This document shows, one piece after another, positions 48,922-56,474 of a DNA stretch of 64,000 nucleotides. Position 1 is the stretch's first letter; each line of letters starts with the position of its first letter. The stretch is from JANXUC01 sp964619065. Its GTDB lineage: Bacteria; Acidobacteriota; Terriglobia; Terriglobales; Acidobacteriaceae. The DNA is taken from the NCBI GenBank assembly GCA_964619065.1, contig CAZUCC010000013.1:15858-79857 (forward strand), read 5' to 3'. The notes below the pieces were generated by a model. That model saw only the letters and a program-made list of their open reading frames with translations. It was not told the DNA's origin and did not search any database. A program made the position numbers and the translations under genes.

Positions 48922-50478
48922 ATGATCTCAACGCTGCCCCAGCCGCGCCTACGCTTGCCGTTCGTGGGCGGCATGTTGGCTGTGGTGACGCTCGCGCTTG
49001 CGAATTTCTTCCTGCATTTCTACTTCAATAACCGCTACCATGTTTTTCGCGACGAATTCGACTACATGATTTGCGGTGCGCGCTTAGCTTGGGGCTACGT
49101 CGATCAGCCTCCGCTTATCCCCTTTCTGATTCGCGCCAGCCGCGCCGTTTTCGGCGATTCCTTGCGCAGCATCCGCCTGGTACCCGCCCTCGCGTCCTCG
49201 ATAACACTTATCCAAACCGGAGTCCTCGCCCGCTCGCTCGGCGGCAAAAGCTACGCTCTTGTCCTCGCCGCTACGGCATATTTGGTCTCGCCACAATATC
49301 TTTCCAACGGCAGCCTGCTCACAACCAATTGCCTGGAGCCGTTGCTTTGGATGGCCTGTGTGCAGTGCGTAATCTTTGCAATTCAGAAAAATGACCCGCG
49401 CTACTGGCTTTGGTTCGGGGTCTTCGCCGGAATCGGCATGCAGGAAAAATACTCCATCGGTGTGCTTGGCTTTGCCGTTGTCGTGGGTCTTTTGCTTACG
49501 CCGGAACGACGCTTTCTTTGGAACCGCTGGATCTGGCTCGGCGGCTTGGCCGCATTCCTCATCTTCCTCCCCAACCTGCTTTGGAACATTCACTACGATT
49601 TCCCGTTCTTGCAGCTTATGCACAATATTCGTGCGAACGGCCGCGACATCGCCCTCACGCCCACACAATATATCGCGCAACAGATTCTCATCATGAATCC
49701 GGCAACCGCTTTGCTGTGGATTCCCGGGCTCATCGCGCTTCTCGCCTGGAAGCCGTTGCAGCCATACCGGCTGCTTGGCTGGACGTATCTTGCAACCCTC
49801 ACCGTTTTCATCGTGCTTCACGGGAAGAATTATTACTGCACGCCGATCTATCCCTATCTCCTCGCCGCCGGCGCTGTCCTGCTCGAACATTGTTTCTGCA
49901 TTTGGCGGCAGGCGTGGCTGAAGCCGGCTTTACCGGCGGTGTTGCTGGTATTTGGCTCCATTCTGGCTCCGTTCGTTATCCCTGTACTCTCGCCCGAGAG
50001 CTTCCTCGTCTACATGAGCAAGCTGCCAATCCAGGCCCCCCGGCAGGAGCATAGCCAGGTAGGCGTACCGTTGCCCCAGCACTACGCCGACCAGTTTGGG
50101 TGGGAGGAAATGGTCGCCGTAGTCAACCAAGCCTGGCAAAGCATTCCGCAACAAGAACGAAACGATTGCGGCATCTTCGGTCAGAACTACGGCCAATCTG
50201 GAGCGGTCGATTACTATGGCCCGCGCTACGGCTTGCCTCCCGCGCTTGGCACACACCAGACGTATTTCCTTTGGGGACCACGGGGCTATTCGGGCAACTG
50301 CCTTATCGTGATTGACGACTCGCGGGAAAACCTCGAGCGACTGTTCGTCTCCGTCGAGTACGTGGGAGAGTCCGACAGCTCCTACGCGATGGAACGCCAC
50401 ATTCCGGTCTACATCGCCAAGGGAGCAAAATTTGGTTCCTTGTCCGAGTTGTGGCCAACCTTAAAGCGGTGGCGCTAA
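48922..50478 (+). CDS. GT39/ArnT-like membrane glycosyltransferase
   Basis: A 518-residue polytopic protein with about 10-12 hydrophobic segments. The first external loop carries FRDEFDYMICGARLAWGYVD, the Asp-Glu motif of GT-C enzymes in the PMT/ArnT group, which transfer a sugar from a polyprenyl phosphate to protein or lipid acceptors on the outer face of the membrane. The C-terminal 130 residues are soluble and likely periplasmic. No Shine-Dalgarno is visible; a TATCCT hexamer lies shortly upstream. Acceptor and donor cannot be inferred from neighbours. Confidence 0.87.
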   Translation: MISTLPQPRLRLPFVGGMLAVVTLALANFFLHFYFNNRYHVFRDEFDYMICGARLAWGYVDQPPLIPFLIRASRAVFGDSLRSIRLVPALASSITLIQTGVLARSLGGKSYALVLAATAYLVSPQYLSNGSLLTTNCLEPLLWMACVQCVIFAIQKNDPRYWLWFGVFAGIGMQEKYSIGVLGFAVVVGLLLTPERRFLWNRWIWLGGLAAFLIFLPNLLWNIHYDFPFLQLMHNIRANGRDIALTPTQYIAQQILIMNPATALLWIPGLIALLAWKPLQPYRLLGWTYLATLTVFIVLHGKNYYCTPIYPYLLAAGAVLLEHCFCIWRQAWLKPALPAVLLVFGSILAPFVIPVLSPESFLVYMSKLPIQAPRQEHSQVGVPLPQHYADQFGWEEMVAVVNQAWQSIPQQERNDCGIFGQNYGQSGAVDYYGPRYGLPPALGTHQTYFLWGPRGYSGNCLIVIDDSRENLERLFVSVEYVGESDSSYAMERHIPVYIAKGAKFGSLSELWPTLKRWR

Positions 50479-50560
50479 ATTCGCAGTGGCGTTTGTTGCT
50501 TTGCGATTTCGCAATGCAATGCTAGAGTTTCCTTGAACAGGGTGAAGTTGCGCGCTCCTG

Positions 50561-50576
50561 GACCGACCGGTCAGTC
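50561..50576. promoter_or_regulatory. TetR-type operator-like palindrome before the acyl-CoA dehydrogenase gene
   Basis: GACCGACCGGTCAGTC is palindromic at 14 of 16 positions around ACCGGT, the style of operators used by TetR-family fatty-acid regulators. A TATAAT hexamer at 50668-50673 is the likely -10 of the acyl-CoA dehydrogenase gene, about 90 bases downstream, so the site would have to act from a distance or serve another start site. Confidence 0.35.
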
Positions 50577-50725
50577 ATTCCAGCCAATATTTATGCGGCT
50601 TTCAGTTACCTAGGAGTGTTCGCGGAGCGGTGCTAGTGTGTTGTAATAGGTAGTCAACCCCCAAAGTTATAATCTCCGATTTCCCTACCGGGATTGTCGC
50701 GGACATTTTCATTTGGAGAACGATC

Positions 50726-51868
50726 TTGAATTTTCAGCTCAACGAAGAACAACTGCATTTGCAAAGGACCGTGCGCGAGTTTGCCGCCCGAGAAGTGTTG
50801 CCGAACGTGATGAAGTGGGATGAAGCCAGCGAGTTTCCCCTGAGTACGATCAAGGAACTTGGCAAGCTGGGCTTGCTGGGGATTATTTTCCCGGCCGAAT
50901 ACGGCGGCGCGGGCATGGGCTATGTGGAATACGTCACCGCGATCGATGAGCTTTCGCGCGTGGATGGATCTGTTGGAATCATCCTGGCCGCGCATACTTC
51001 GCTGGGGTCGAATCATATTTTTACTGCCGGGGATGAAACGCAGCGGAAGAAGTACATCCCGAAGCTGGCGTCCGGCGAATTCATTGGCGCCTGGGGATTG
51101 ACGGAGCCATCCTCCGGTTCGGATGCGGGCAGCGCTCGTGCAACGGCCGTTCGCACAAACGGCGGTTATGTCATTAACGGCACGAAAACATTTATCACCA
51201 ACGGTCATTACGCGGATGTAATGGTGGTCATTGCTGTAACCGATCGTGCGGCAGGGACACACGGGCTGTCGGCGTTCGTTGTGGAGAAGGGAACGAAGGG
51301 ATTTCGTCCGGGGAAGAAAGAGAACAAACTCGGCCTGCGTGCCAGTGATACCTCCGAGATGATCTTCGAAGACTGCTTTGTTCCAAACGAGAATCTTTTG
51401 GGCAAAGAGGGCGATGGATTTATCGATGCCATGAAGATTCTGGACGGTGGGCGTATCTCAATTGCCGCACTTTCGCTAGGAATCGGGCAAGGCGCTTATC
51501 AGTGCGCCTTGAAGTACTCCAAGGAGCGCAAACAGTTCGGCAAAGCGATTTCGGAATTCCAGGCCATTCAATGGAAGTTGGCCGACATGGCTACGGAGTT
51601 GGATGCTGCGCGCCTGTTGATCATGCGCGCGGCGTCCATGAAAGACGCTGGGATGAAGACGACCCAGGAATCATCCATGGCGAAGCTGTACGCCAGTGAA
51701 GTTGCGGTACGTTGCGCCAATGAGAGCGTGCAGATTCACGGTGGCTACGGCTTCATCAAAGACTACCCGGCAGAAAAGTTTTACCGCGACGTGAAGCTGT
51801 GCACCATCGGCGAAGGCACGAGCGAAATCCAGCGCCTGGTGATCGCGCGGCAGTTGCTGAAGGGGTAG
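50726..51868 (+). CDS. acyl-CoA dehydrogenase (short/medium chain type)
   Basis: A 380-residue flavoenzyme that introduces the trans-2 double bond into acyl-CoA. The start is TTG at 50726, fixed by GGAGA at nine bases and by the conserved N-terminus NFQLNEEQLHLQRTVREFA. Motifs: GAWGLTEPSSGSDAGS, FITNGHYADVMVV, LGLRASDTSEMIFEDCFVP, the FAD/dimer segment RKQFGKAISEFQAIQWKLADM and the catalytic Glu363 in IGEGTSEIQRL. Length and motifs match short-chain/butyryl-CoA-type dehydrogenases. MeaB and methylmalonyl-CoA epimerase nearby suggest a local theme of short-chain acyl-CoA and propionate use. An upstream palindrome may regulate it. Confidence 0.93.
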   Translation: MNFQLNEEQLHLQRTVREFAAREVLPNVMKWDEASEFPLSTIKELGKLGLLGIIFPAEYGGAGMGYVEYVTAIDELSRVDGSVGIILAAHTSLGSNHIFTAGDETQRKKYIPKLASGEFIGAWGLTEPSSGSDAGSARATAVRTNGGYVINGTKTFITNGHYADVMVVIAVTDRAAGTHGLSAFVVEKGTKGFRPGKKENKLGLRASDTSEMIFEDCFVPNENLLGKEGDGFIDAMKILDGGRISIAALSLGIGQGAYQCALKYSKERKQFGKAISEFQAIQWKLADMATELDAARLLIMRAASMKDAGMKTTQESSMAKLYASEVAVRCANESVQIHGGYGFIKDYPAEKFYRDVKLCTIGEGTSEIQRLVIARQLLKG

Positions 51869-51909
51869 GTCAAGTATTCGTGTTGCTCAGCCCGGTTATA
51901 TGTAAAGTA

Positions 51910-51940
51910 ATAATGTAATTACATTATGTATGTGTATAAT
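51910..51940 (+). promoter_or_regulatory. promoter and 18-bp palindromic operator of the toxin-antitoxin pair
   Basis: ATAATGTAATTACATTAT (51910-51927) is a perfect palindrome covering the expected -35 region; TATAAT (51935-51940) is the -10. The region is AT-rich unlike its surroundings. Autorepression by the ribbon-helix-helix antitoxin is the expected reading. Confidence 0.75.
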
Positions 51941-51959
51941 GCATGTACGGAGAATGTGC

Positions 51960-52232
51960 ATGCCGAGAACCACACAGAATCCAAAGAGGGAAACTCTCAA
52001 CCTTCGCATCGATCCCACCCTCAAGGCTGATTTTATTGCCGCTTCCGAAAGAGAAAATAAGCCAGTCGCTGCAATTCTCCGCGAGCTTATGCACGCATAT
52101 GTCGAGCGTGCTAGAAGGAGCAAGTTTGCCGCTGAGGCCCGCAGGCAGTCCCGCCGCATTGCTTCTTCAAAGGACGAAGCAGAAGTCTCCCGGTGGATTC
52201 AGGATGTAAGCGATACTGAGGGCTGGAAGTGA
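51960..52232 (+). CDS. ribbon-helix-helix antitoxin
   Basis: A 90-residue protein. The N-terminal RETLNLRIDPTLKADFIAAS with NKPVAAILRELMHAYV is a ribbon-helix-helix DNA-binding fold (CopG/ParD/RelB type), where the first strand inserts into the operator. The C-terminal half is charged and helical (EARRQSRRIASSKDEAEVSR), typical of the toxin-wrapping segment. Start ATG 51960 has GGAGA six bases upstream; ATG 51954 is nearly as good. Its stop overlaps the toxin start by four bases. It probably represses its own promoter through the palindrome at 51910-51927. Confidence 0.88.
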   Translation: MPRTTQNPKRETLNLRIDPTLKADFIAASERENKPVAAILRELMHAYVERARRSKFAAEARRQSRRIASSKDEAEVSRWIQDVSDTEGWK

Positions 52233-52552
52233 GGCGCGGAGATCTAGTGACCGTTGCTATGTCCGGCGACTATGGCAAACCACGACCTGCTTTGATTGTG
52301 CAAGCGGATGCTTTTGATCTTCATCCGTCCGTGACGTTGCTGCCGCTGACAAGCGAGATGCACGATACTCCGCTGTTTCGTGTCACCGTGCAACCGGGAA
52401 ACTGCACGGGATTGCGCAAAGTGTCGCAGGTGATGGTGGACAAAACCACGACTGTGCCGCGCACCCAAGTGGGCCAGCGTATTGGTCGCGTGGATGTTGC
52501 CACTCTGCGCGCGATCGATGACGCCATGAAGGGGTTTCTCGACCTCGGATAA
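52229..52552 (+). CDS. MazF/PemK-family toxin (endoribonuclease)
   Basis: A 107-residue protein with the PemK/MazF beta-barrel pattern: MRRGDLVTVAMSGDYGKPRPALIVQ at the N-terminus (Arg and Gly-Asp of the RNA-binding loop), VTLLPLTSEM, and KVSQVMVDKTTTVPRTQVGQRIGRV with the conserved Thr near the active site. Members cleave single-stranded RNA at short motifs to halt growth. GTG start overlaps the antitoxin TGA, so translation is coupled. Together with the antitoxin it forms a complete type II toxin-antitoxin locus on a small AT-richer islet. Confidence 0.88.
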   Translation: MRRGDLVTVAMSGDYGKPRPALIVQADAFDLHPSVTLLPLTSEMHDTPLFRVTVQPGNCTGLRKVSQVMVDKTTTVPRTQVGQRIGRVDVATLRAIDDAMKGFLDLG

Positions 52553-52623
52553 GTGCAGGTACCAGCCCTTAGGACGTGCTTCGAATTTCGTGACTGCCGG
52601 TCTCTGCTTTACACTGATGTGTC

Positions 52624-53595
52624 TTGGCTCCCAACCTCCAACCTTGGATCGACACGCTGCGCGCCGGTGATTCTCGCGCCCTCGCGCGGGCAATTACTGT
52701 CGTCGAGGACCGCGCACCCGGCTCGTATGAGCTGCTCAAGGCGCTGTTTCCGCATAGCGGGAAGGCACGGGTGATTGGGCTAACCGGGCCTCCGGGCGCG
52801 GGGAAGAGCACGCTGGTAGATCAGTTGGCGCACCACTACCGGAAGGCGCAACGGACCGTGGGCATCGTGGCGGTGGACCCGACAAGCCCCTACACCGGAG
52901 GTTCGATTCTGGGGGACCGCATTCGCATGCAGAGTCACCACGCCGACCCGGGCATCTACATTCGCAGCATGGCGACACGCGGCTCGCTCGGTGGCTTGGC
53001 GCATACCACTGCCGACGTAGCGACCGTGATGGATGCATCGGGACGCGACGTAATTCTGATCGAGACCGTGGGCGTGGGCCAGGATGAAGTTGACATCGTG
53101 CGGCTCGCCGATGTCACCGTGGTAATTCTGGTCCCGGGCATGGGCGACGATGTGCAAACTATCAAGGCCGGCATCATGGAGATTGCGGATATTTTCGTCA
53201 TCAACAAGAGCGACCGCGAAGGGGCTGAGCGCGTGGAGCGCGAAATTCTCGCCATGCAGACCCTGGCGCTGCGGGGCGATGGATGGACGCCACCGATTGT
53301 GAAGACAGTCGCCAGCGACGGACAGGGAATCGCCGAACTCGACGCCGCCATCGCGAAATATGAAGCGTATCTGGCCAAGGACAATCGGCTGCTGGAGAAG
53401 AGCGCCCATAACTGGGAGACTCGCTTGATCGAGATGCTGCGCGACGCTTTGCTGGAACGCGTGGTCAAGGCACGCTTTAGCCAAGGCGACATGGCGCGGT
53501 ATGCTGCGGAAGTCGCGGGCCACAGACGCGATCCATATACGCTGGTGGAGGAGATGATGGAAGGCGTGGTTGCGGGTGGCGTAGCCAAAGACTAG
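52624..53595 (+). CDS. meaB: MeaB/ArgK-family GTPase for methylmalonyl-CoA mutase
   Basis: A 323-residue G3E GTPase that loads and protects the adenosylcobalamin cofactor of methylmalonyl-CoA mutase. Walker A GPPGAGKST (residues 55-63), the VAVDPTSPYTGGSILGDRIR segment with its Mg-binding Asp, ETVGVGQDEVDI (switch) and the NKSD base-specificity motif are present, and a C-terminal dimerisation arm closes the protein. The start appears to be TTG at 52624 with TACACT eight bases upstream. The epimerase gene follows after 20 bp. The mutase itself is not in the window. Confidence 0.93.
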   Translation: MAPNLQPWIDTLRAGDSRALARAITVVEDRAPGSYELLKALFPHSGKARVIGLTGPPGAGKSTLVDQLAHHYRKAQRTVGIVAVDPTSPYTGGSILGDRIRMQSHHADPGIYIRSMATRGSLGGLAHTTADVATVMDASGRDVILIETVGVGQDEVDIVRLADVTVVILVPGMGDDVQTIKAGIMEIADIFVINKSDREGAERVEREILAMQTLALRGDGWTPPIVKTVASDGQGIAELDAAIAKYEAYLAKDNRLLEKSAHNWETRLIEMLRDALLERVVKARFSQGDMARYAAEVAGHRRDPYTLVEEMMEGVVAGGVAKD

Positions 53596-53615
53596 TCGTC
53601 TTTAGTGGAGCTTCT

Positions 53616-54011
53616 ATGTTCAAGATCGATCATCTCGGGATCGCGGTGAACTCGCTCGCGACGGCAAAAAGCTTCTACGAAAAACTAGGGCTGCCGGTGT
53701 CGACGCAAGAGACCGTCGCGGCGGAGAAAGTAAATCTGGTCATGGCGACGGTGGGCGAAAGCCGCTTGGAGCTGCTGGAGCCCACATCGGAAGATTCGAC
53801 CATCGCGAAATTTCTCGCCAAGCGCGGAGAAGGACTGCACCATGTAGCGCTGCAGGTACCAGATCTTGCTGCGGTCGTCGAAAAACTCAAGAAAGACGGC
53901 GTGCGCTTGGTGTCCGACGAGATCAAGACGGGCGCAGGCGGCCACCGTTACGTGTTCGTGCATCCCGCGAGTGCGGGCGGAGTTTTGCTGGAACTGGTAG
54001 AAGGGAAATAG
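53616..54011 (+). CDS. mce: methylmalonyl-CoA epimerase
   Basis: A 131-residue VOC-fold enzyme interconverting (R)- and (S)-methylmalonyl-CoA for the mutase. Metal ligands appear as His6 in FKIDHLGIAV, His75/76 in GEGLHHVALQV and the C-terminal Glu in VLLELVEGK, with ESRLELLEPT in the first module. GGAG lies eight bases before the ATG. The operon position right after meaB makes the assignment secure. A mutase gene must be elsewhere in the genome if the pathway is complete. Confidence 0.93.
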   Translation: MFKIDHLGIAVNSLATAKSFYEKLGLPVSTQETVAAEKVNLVMATVGESRLELLEPTSEDSTIAKFLAKRGEGLHHVALQVPDLAAVVEKLKKDGVRLVSDEIKTGAGGHRYVFVHPASAGGVLLELVEGK

Positions 54012-54039
54012 GACTTCTGCTCGCTCATTTCATCCATTC

Positions 54040-54708
54040 ATGATTCTCCTGGCAACAGATACTTCGGGAAAAGAAGGCAGCCTGGCGTTAGCGCGGGGCG
54101 ACGGCGCAGGTCTGGAAATTCTGGAAGTCGCTGCGCTCGAAGGCGGAAACTTTTCCGCACAGTTAGTTCCACAGATTGCGGCGCTGTTAGCGAAGCATCG
54201 GCTCACCAAGGGCGACATTAGTGCGTTCGCAGTGGCCTCCGGCCCCGGATCGTTCACGGGCTTGCGTGTGGGACTGGCGGCAGTGAAGGGACTGGCAGAG
54301 GTTTTGCGGAAGCCAGTGGCCGCAGTGTCCCGGTTAGAGGCGCTGACGCGCGCGAGCTCAGAGAAGGGAAGCGTCATAGCGGCGCTGGACGCGGGCCGGC
54401 GGCAGGCCTATGTGGGTGAATATGAAGTTGCTGCTGAATCGGCAAGTTGCGTGAAAGAACATTTGCTTGCGTGGGAGGAATTGGCTGCCTGCGCCGCTGG
54501 CCGGATCGTGGTGACACCGGACAAGGCTATCGCTGAGGCGCTACGTCAGGCGGAGGGCCGCGTTCTTGAAGTGGAATCAACACGAGCGGATGCTATTGCC
54601 CGCATCGGTTGGAAGAAACTCGCGGCGGGAGAAGTTTCGGATGTCGCCGAGTTGGAAGCAAATTACATTCGACGGACGGACGCGGAAATCTTAGTCCACG
54701 GCAATTAG
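54040..54708 (+). CDS. tsaB: tRNA threonylcarbamoyladenosine biosynthesis protein TsaB
   Basis: A 222-residue ASKHA-fold protein that partners TsaD and TsaE to make t6A in tRNAs reading ANN codons. The N-terminus ILLATDTSGKEGSLAL, the middle FAVASGPGSFTGLRVGLAAVKGLAE and LEALTRASSEKGSVIAALDAGR are diagnostic. It begins 28 bp after the epimerase gene and is followed by a RimI-like gene, the common tsaB-rimI pairing. No ribosome site is evident before the ATG. Confidence 0.94.
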   Translation: MILLATDTSGKEGSLALARGDGAGLEILEVAALEGGNFSAQLVPQIAALLAKHRLTKGDISAFAVASGPGSFTGLRVGLAAVKGLAEVLRKPVAAVSRLEALTRASSEKGSVIAALDAGRRQAYVGEYEVAAESASCVKEHLLAWEELAACAAGRIVVTPDKAIAEALRQAEGRVLEVESTRADAIARIGWKKLAAGEVSDVAELEANYIRRTDAEILVHGN

Positions 54709-54757
54709 GTTCGCAGGAAATGGCGGATGGTCGCGATGAATACGAAAGGCGGGTAGC

Positions 54758-55270
54758 CTGAATCCACCGGTCTCCATCAATGTTCGCCCCGCCACGCACG
54801 CGGACCTTCCCCGCATCCTCCAGATTGAGCGCGCAACCGAGACCGCGGCGCATTGGGCCGCGGCAGACTACGAGCGAGCATTGGCTGACGCTTCTCCGCA
54901 GCGTGTGCTTTTGGTGGCAGACAGTGCCAGCGCTGCACAAGAATTCGGAGTGTATGAAATATGGGTGCAAGGATTTCTGGTGGCTCGATCCGTGCATCCT
55001 GCCGAGTGGGAAATTGAGAACGTAGTAGTTGCGGAACCCGCTCGGAGACTGGGTCTTGGAGCCGCGCTTGTGAAAGCGTTCGTAGAGTGTGTGCGCGCGG
55101 AAAAGCCGGCGGAAAGCGGAGTCCACGGCATTTTCCTCGAGGTGCGCGAGTCGAATTTGGCAGCGCGCAAGCTCTACGAGAAATTTGGCTTTGTTATTGA
55201 CAGGTGGCGAGAAAGATATTATAGCCATCCGGACGAGGATGCAGTTCTATATCACCTTTTGTTTCAATGA
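54758..55270 (+). CDS. rimI: RimI-like ribosomal-protein N-acetyltransferase, unusual start
   Basis: A GNAT enzyme of about 170 residues following tsaB, as in many bacteria; RimI acetylates the N-terminus of ribosomal protein S18. INVRPATHADLPRILQIERA is the first GNAT strand and helix, and VVVAEPARRLGLGAALVKAF is the acetyl-CoA loop, followed by FLEVRESNLAARKLYEKFGF. The N-terminal domain is encoded from about 54776, yet the frame between the stop at 54737 and TTG at 54881 has no ATG, GTG or TTG. CTG at 54758, with AAAGG about nine bases upstream, is my tentative start; ATC or ATT starts or a sequence error are alternatives. A start at TTG 54881 would delete the first 35 or so residues of the fold. 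Confidence 0.8.
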   Translation: MNPPVSINVRPATHADLPRILQIERATETAAHWAAADYERALADASPQRVLLVADSASAAQEFGVYEIWVQGFLVARSVHPAEWEIENVVVAEPARRLGLGAALVKAFVECVRAEKPAESGVHGIFLEVRESNLAARKLYEKFGFVIDRWRERYYSHPDEDAVLYHLLFQ

Positions 55271-55391
55271 GATCGATGGCATAAAACAGAGGTGCACGAT
55301 TCGCACAGGCGTGGAAAATAGGGCCGTTGCAGGGACTTGACGGCTGTGGTAGGGTAATCACGATTTAACTTCCGGTTAGGAGGTTTGCTGG

Positions 55392-55619
55392 ATGGAATCT
55401 CCGTACGAGTCGTTGTCGACAAATCAAGAGGTTTTACAAAAGCTAGCCATGGAACACACCCAGTACTCCCAGAGACTCGAACAACTCACCGAAAAGCGTT
55501 TCTTGACGGATGACGAAAAGCTAGAGGAAGTCCGTCTCAAGAAGCTTAAACTGCGGCTCAAGGATCAGATGGAGAACATTGAGCGGCAATATCGCGTGCA
55601 ACCGAACCAGGTAGCGTAA
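55392..55619 (+). CDS. DUF465 / YdcH-family small protein
   Basis: A 75-residue, fully helical, charged protein with a strong TAGGAGG ribosome site 8 bases before the ATG. The pattern HTQYSQRLEQLTEKRFLTDDEKLEEVRLKKLKLRLKDQM matches the DUF465/YdcH family, an antiparallel helical hairpin of unknown function. A good intrinsic terminator follows 68 bases after the stop, so it is probably a single-gene transcript. Confidence 0.85.
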   Translation: MESPYESLSTNQEVLQKLAMEHTQYSQRLEQLTEKRFLTDDEKLEEVRLKKLKLRLKDQMENIERQYRVQPNQVA

Positions 55620-55686
55620 CCCAGCCTCGAGTCTTCGGTTGGACAAACCGGGGCCCCTGCTAAAGAACAGAATTTTTCTCGGAGTG

Positions 55687-55718
55687 AAGGCGTCGAATTC
55701 GGCGCCTTTTTTATTTTT
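55687..55718 (+). terminator. intrinsic terminator
   Basis: AAGGCGTCGAA (55687-55697) pairs with TTCGGCGCCTT (55698-55708, one G-T wobble) and runs into a T-rich tract to 55718. It closes the DUF465 transcript and insulates the psd operon. Confidence 0.85.
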
Positions 55719-55808
55719 GTAGTTCAGTCCGATCCCTTTCCGGCACCGCATATTTTCTTTCACAAGCGCTGTGGGCCGGGCACTGCTCTATAATTTCAAC
55801 AACCTCAC

Positions 55809-56474
55809 ATGGTTTCTGACGGCTACTACTACGGTTTCGGGTTTGGTGTCGCGGCGCTGGTTTTGGGCTGGCTCGCCGCGCCTGTATGGGCGCTGCCGGC
55901 GGTCCTGTTGGCCTGTTTCTTTCTCTGGTTCTTCCGCGATCCCGAGCGTGTAATTCCCACTGCCGAAGGTGCCGTCGTATCCCCTGGCGATGGCAAGGTG
56001 ACGGATGTCTCGCGCGTGCGAATCAACGGCGCCGACCAGCTGCGAATCAGCATTTTCCTGAGCGTCTTTGATGTTCACGTGAATCGTTCTCCCATTGCTG
56101 GAGTGATTCGCGATGTCCGCTACCAGCGCGGAAAATTTATCAACGCTATGAGCGCGGAATCGGCTGCCGAGAATGAACAAAACGTTGTGACCGTGGAAGG
56201 CGAAGGACATGCGTTGGTCTTCAAGCAGATTGCGGGCTTGCTGGCGCGGCGCATTGTGTTTACCAAGAATGTCGGAGACCATGTGGAACGGGGTGAACGC
56301 GTGGGGCTGATCAAGTTCGGGTCACGCGTGGACGTGCTGCTCGACGCAAGCGCGATTCCGCAAGTTAAGGTTGGCGACCGGGTGCGCGGCGGAGCCAGTG
56401 TGGTTGCGCTGGCATCCGGGATGGGCGAACTGATGGGCGCGAGCGCAAGCGGGGAAATGCGAGGCCGCCGATGA
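55809..56474 (+). CDS. psd: phosphatidylserine decarboxylase proenzyme
   Basis: A 221-residue short-form decarboxylase producing phosphatidylethanolamine. Two N-terminal hydrophobic segments (residues 8-42) anchor it in the membrane. SPGDGKV and SVFDVHVNRSPIAG are family motifs, and self-cleavage is expected before Ser172 in FGSRVD, giving the pyruvoyl group. TATAAT at 55789-55794 ends 14 bases before the ATG, so the leader would be about 8 bases. It overlaps pssA by four bases (ATGA), forming the usual psd-pssA pair. Confidence 0.95.
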   Translation: MVSDGYYYGFGFGVAALVLGWLAAPVWALPAVLLACFFLWFFRDPERVIPTAEGAVVSPGDGKVTDVSRVRINGADQLRISIFLSVFDVHVNRSPIAGVIRDVRYQRGKFINAMSAESAAENEQNVVTVEGEGHALVFKQIAGLLARRIVFTKNVGDHVERGERVGLIKFGSRVDVLLDASAIPQVKVGDRVRGGASVVALASGMGELMGASASGEMRGRR

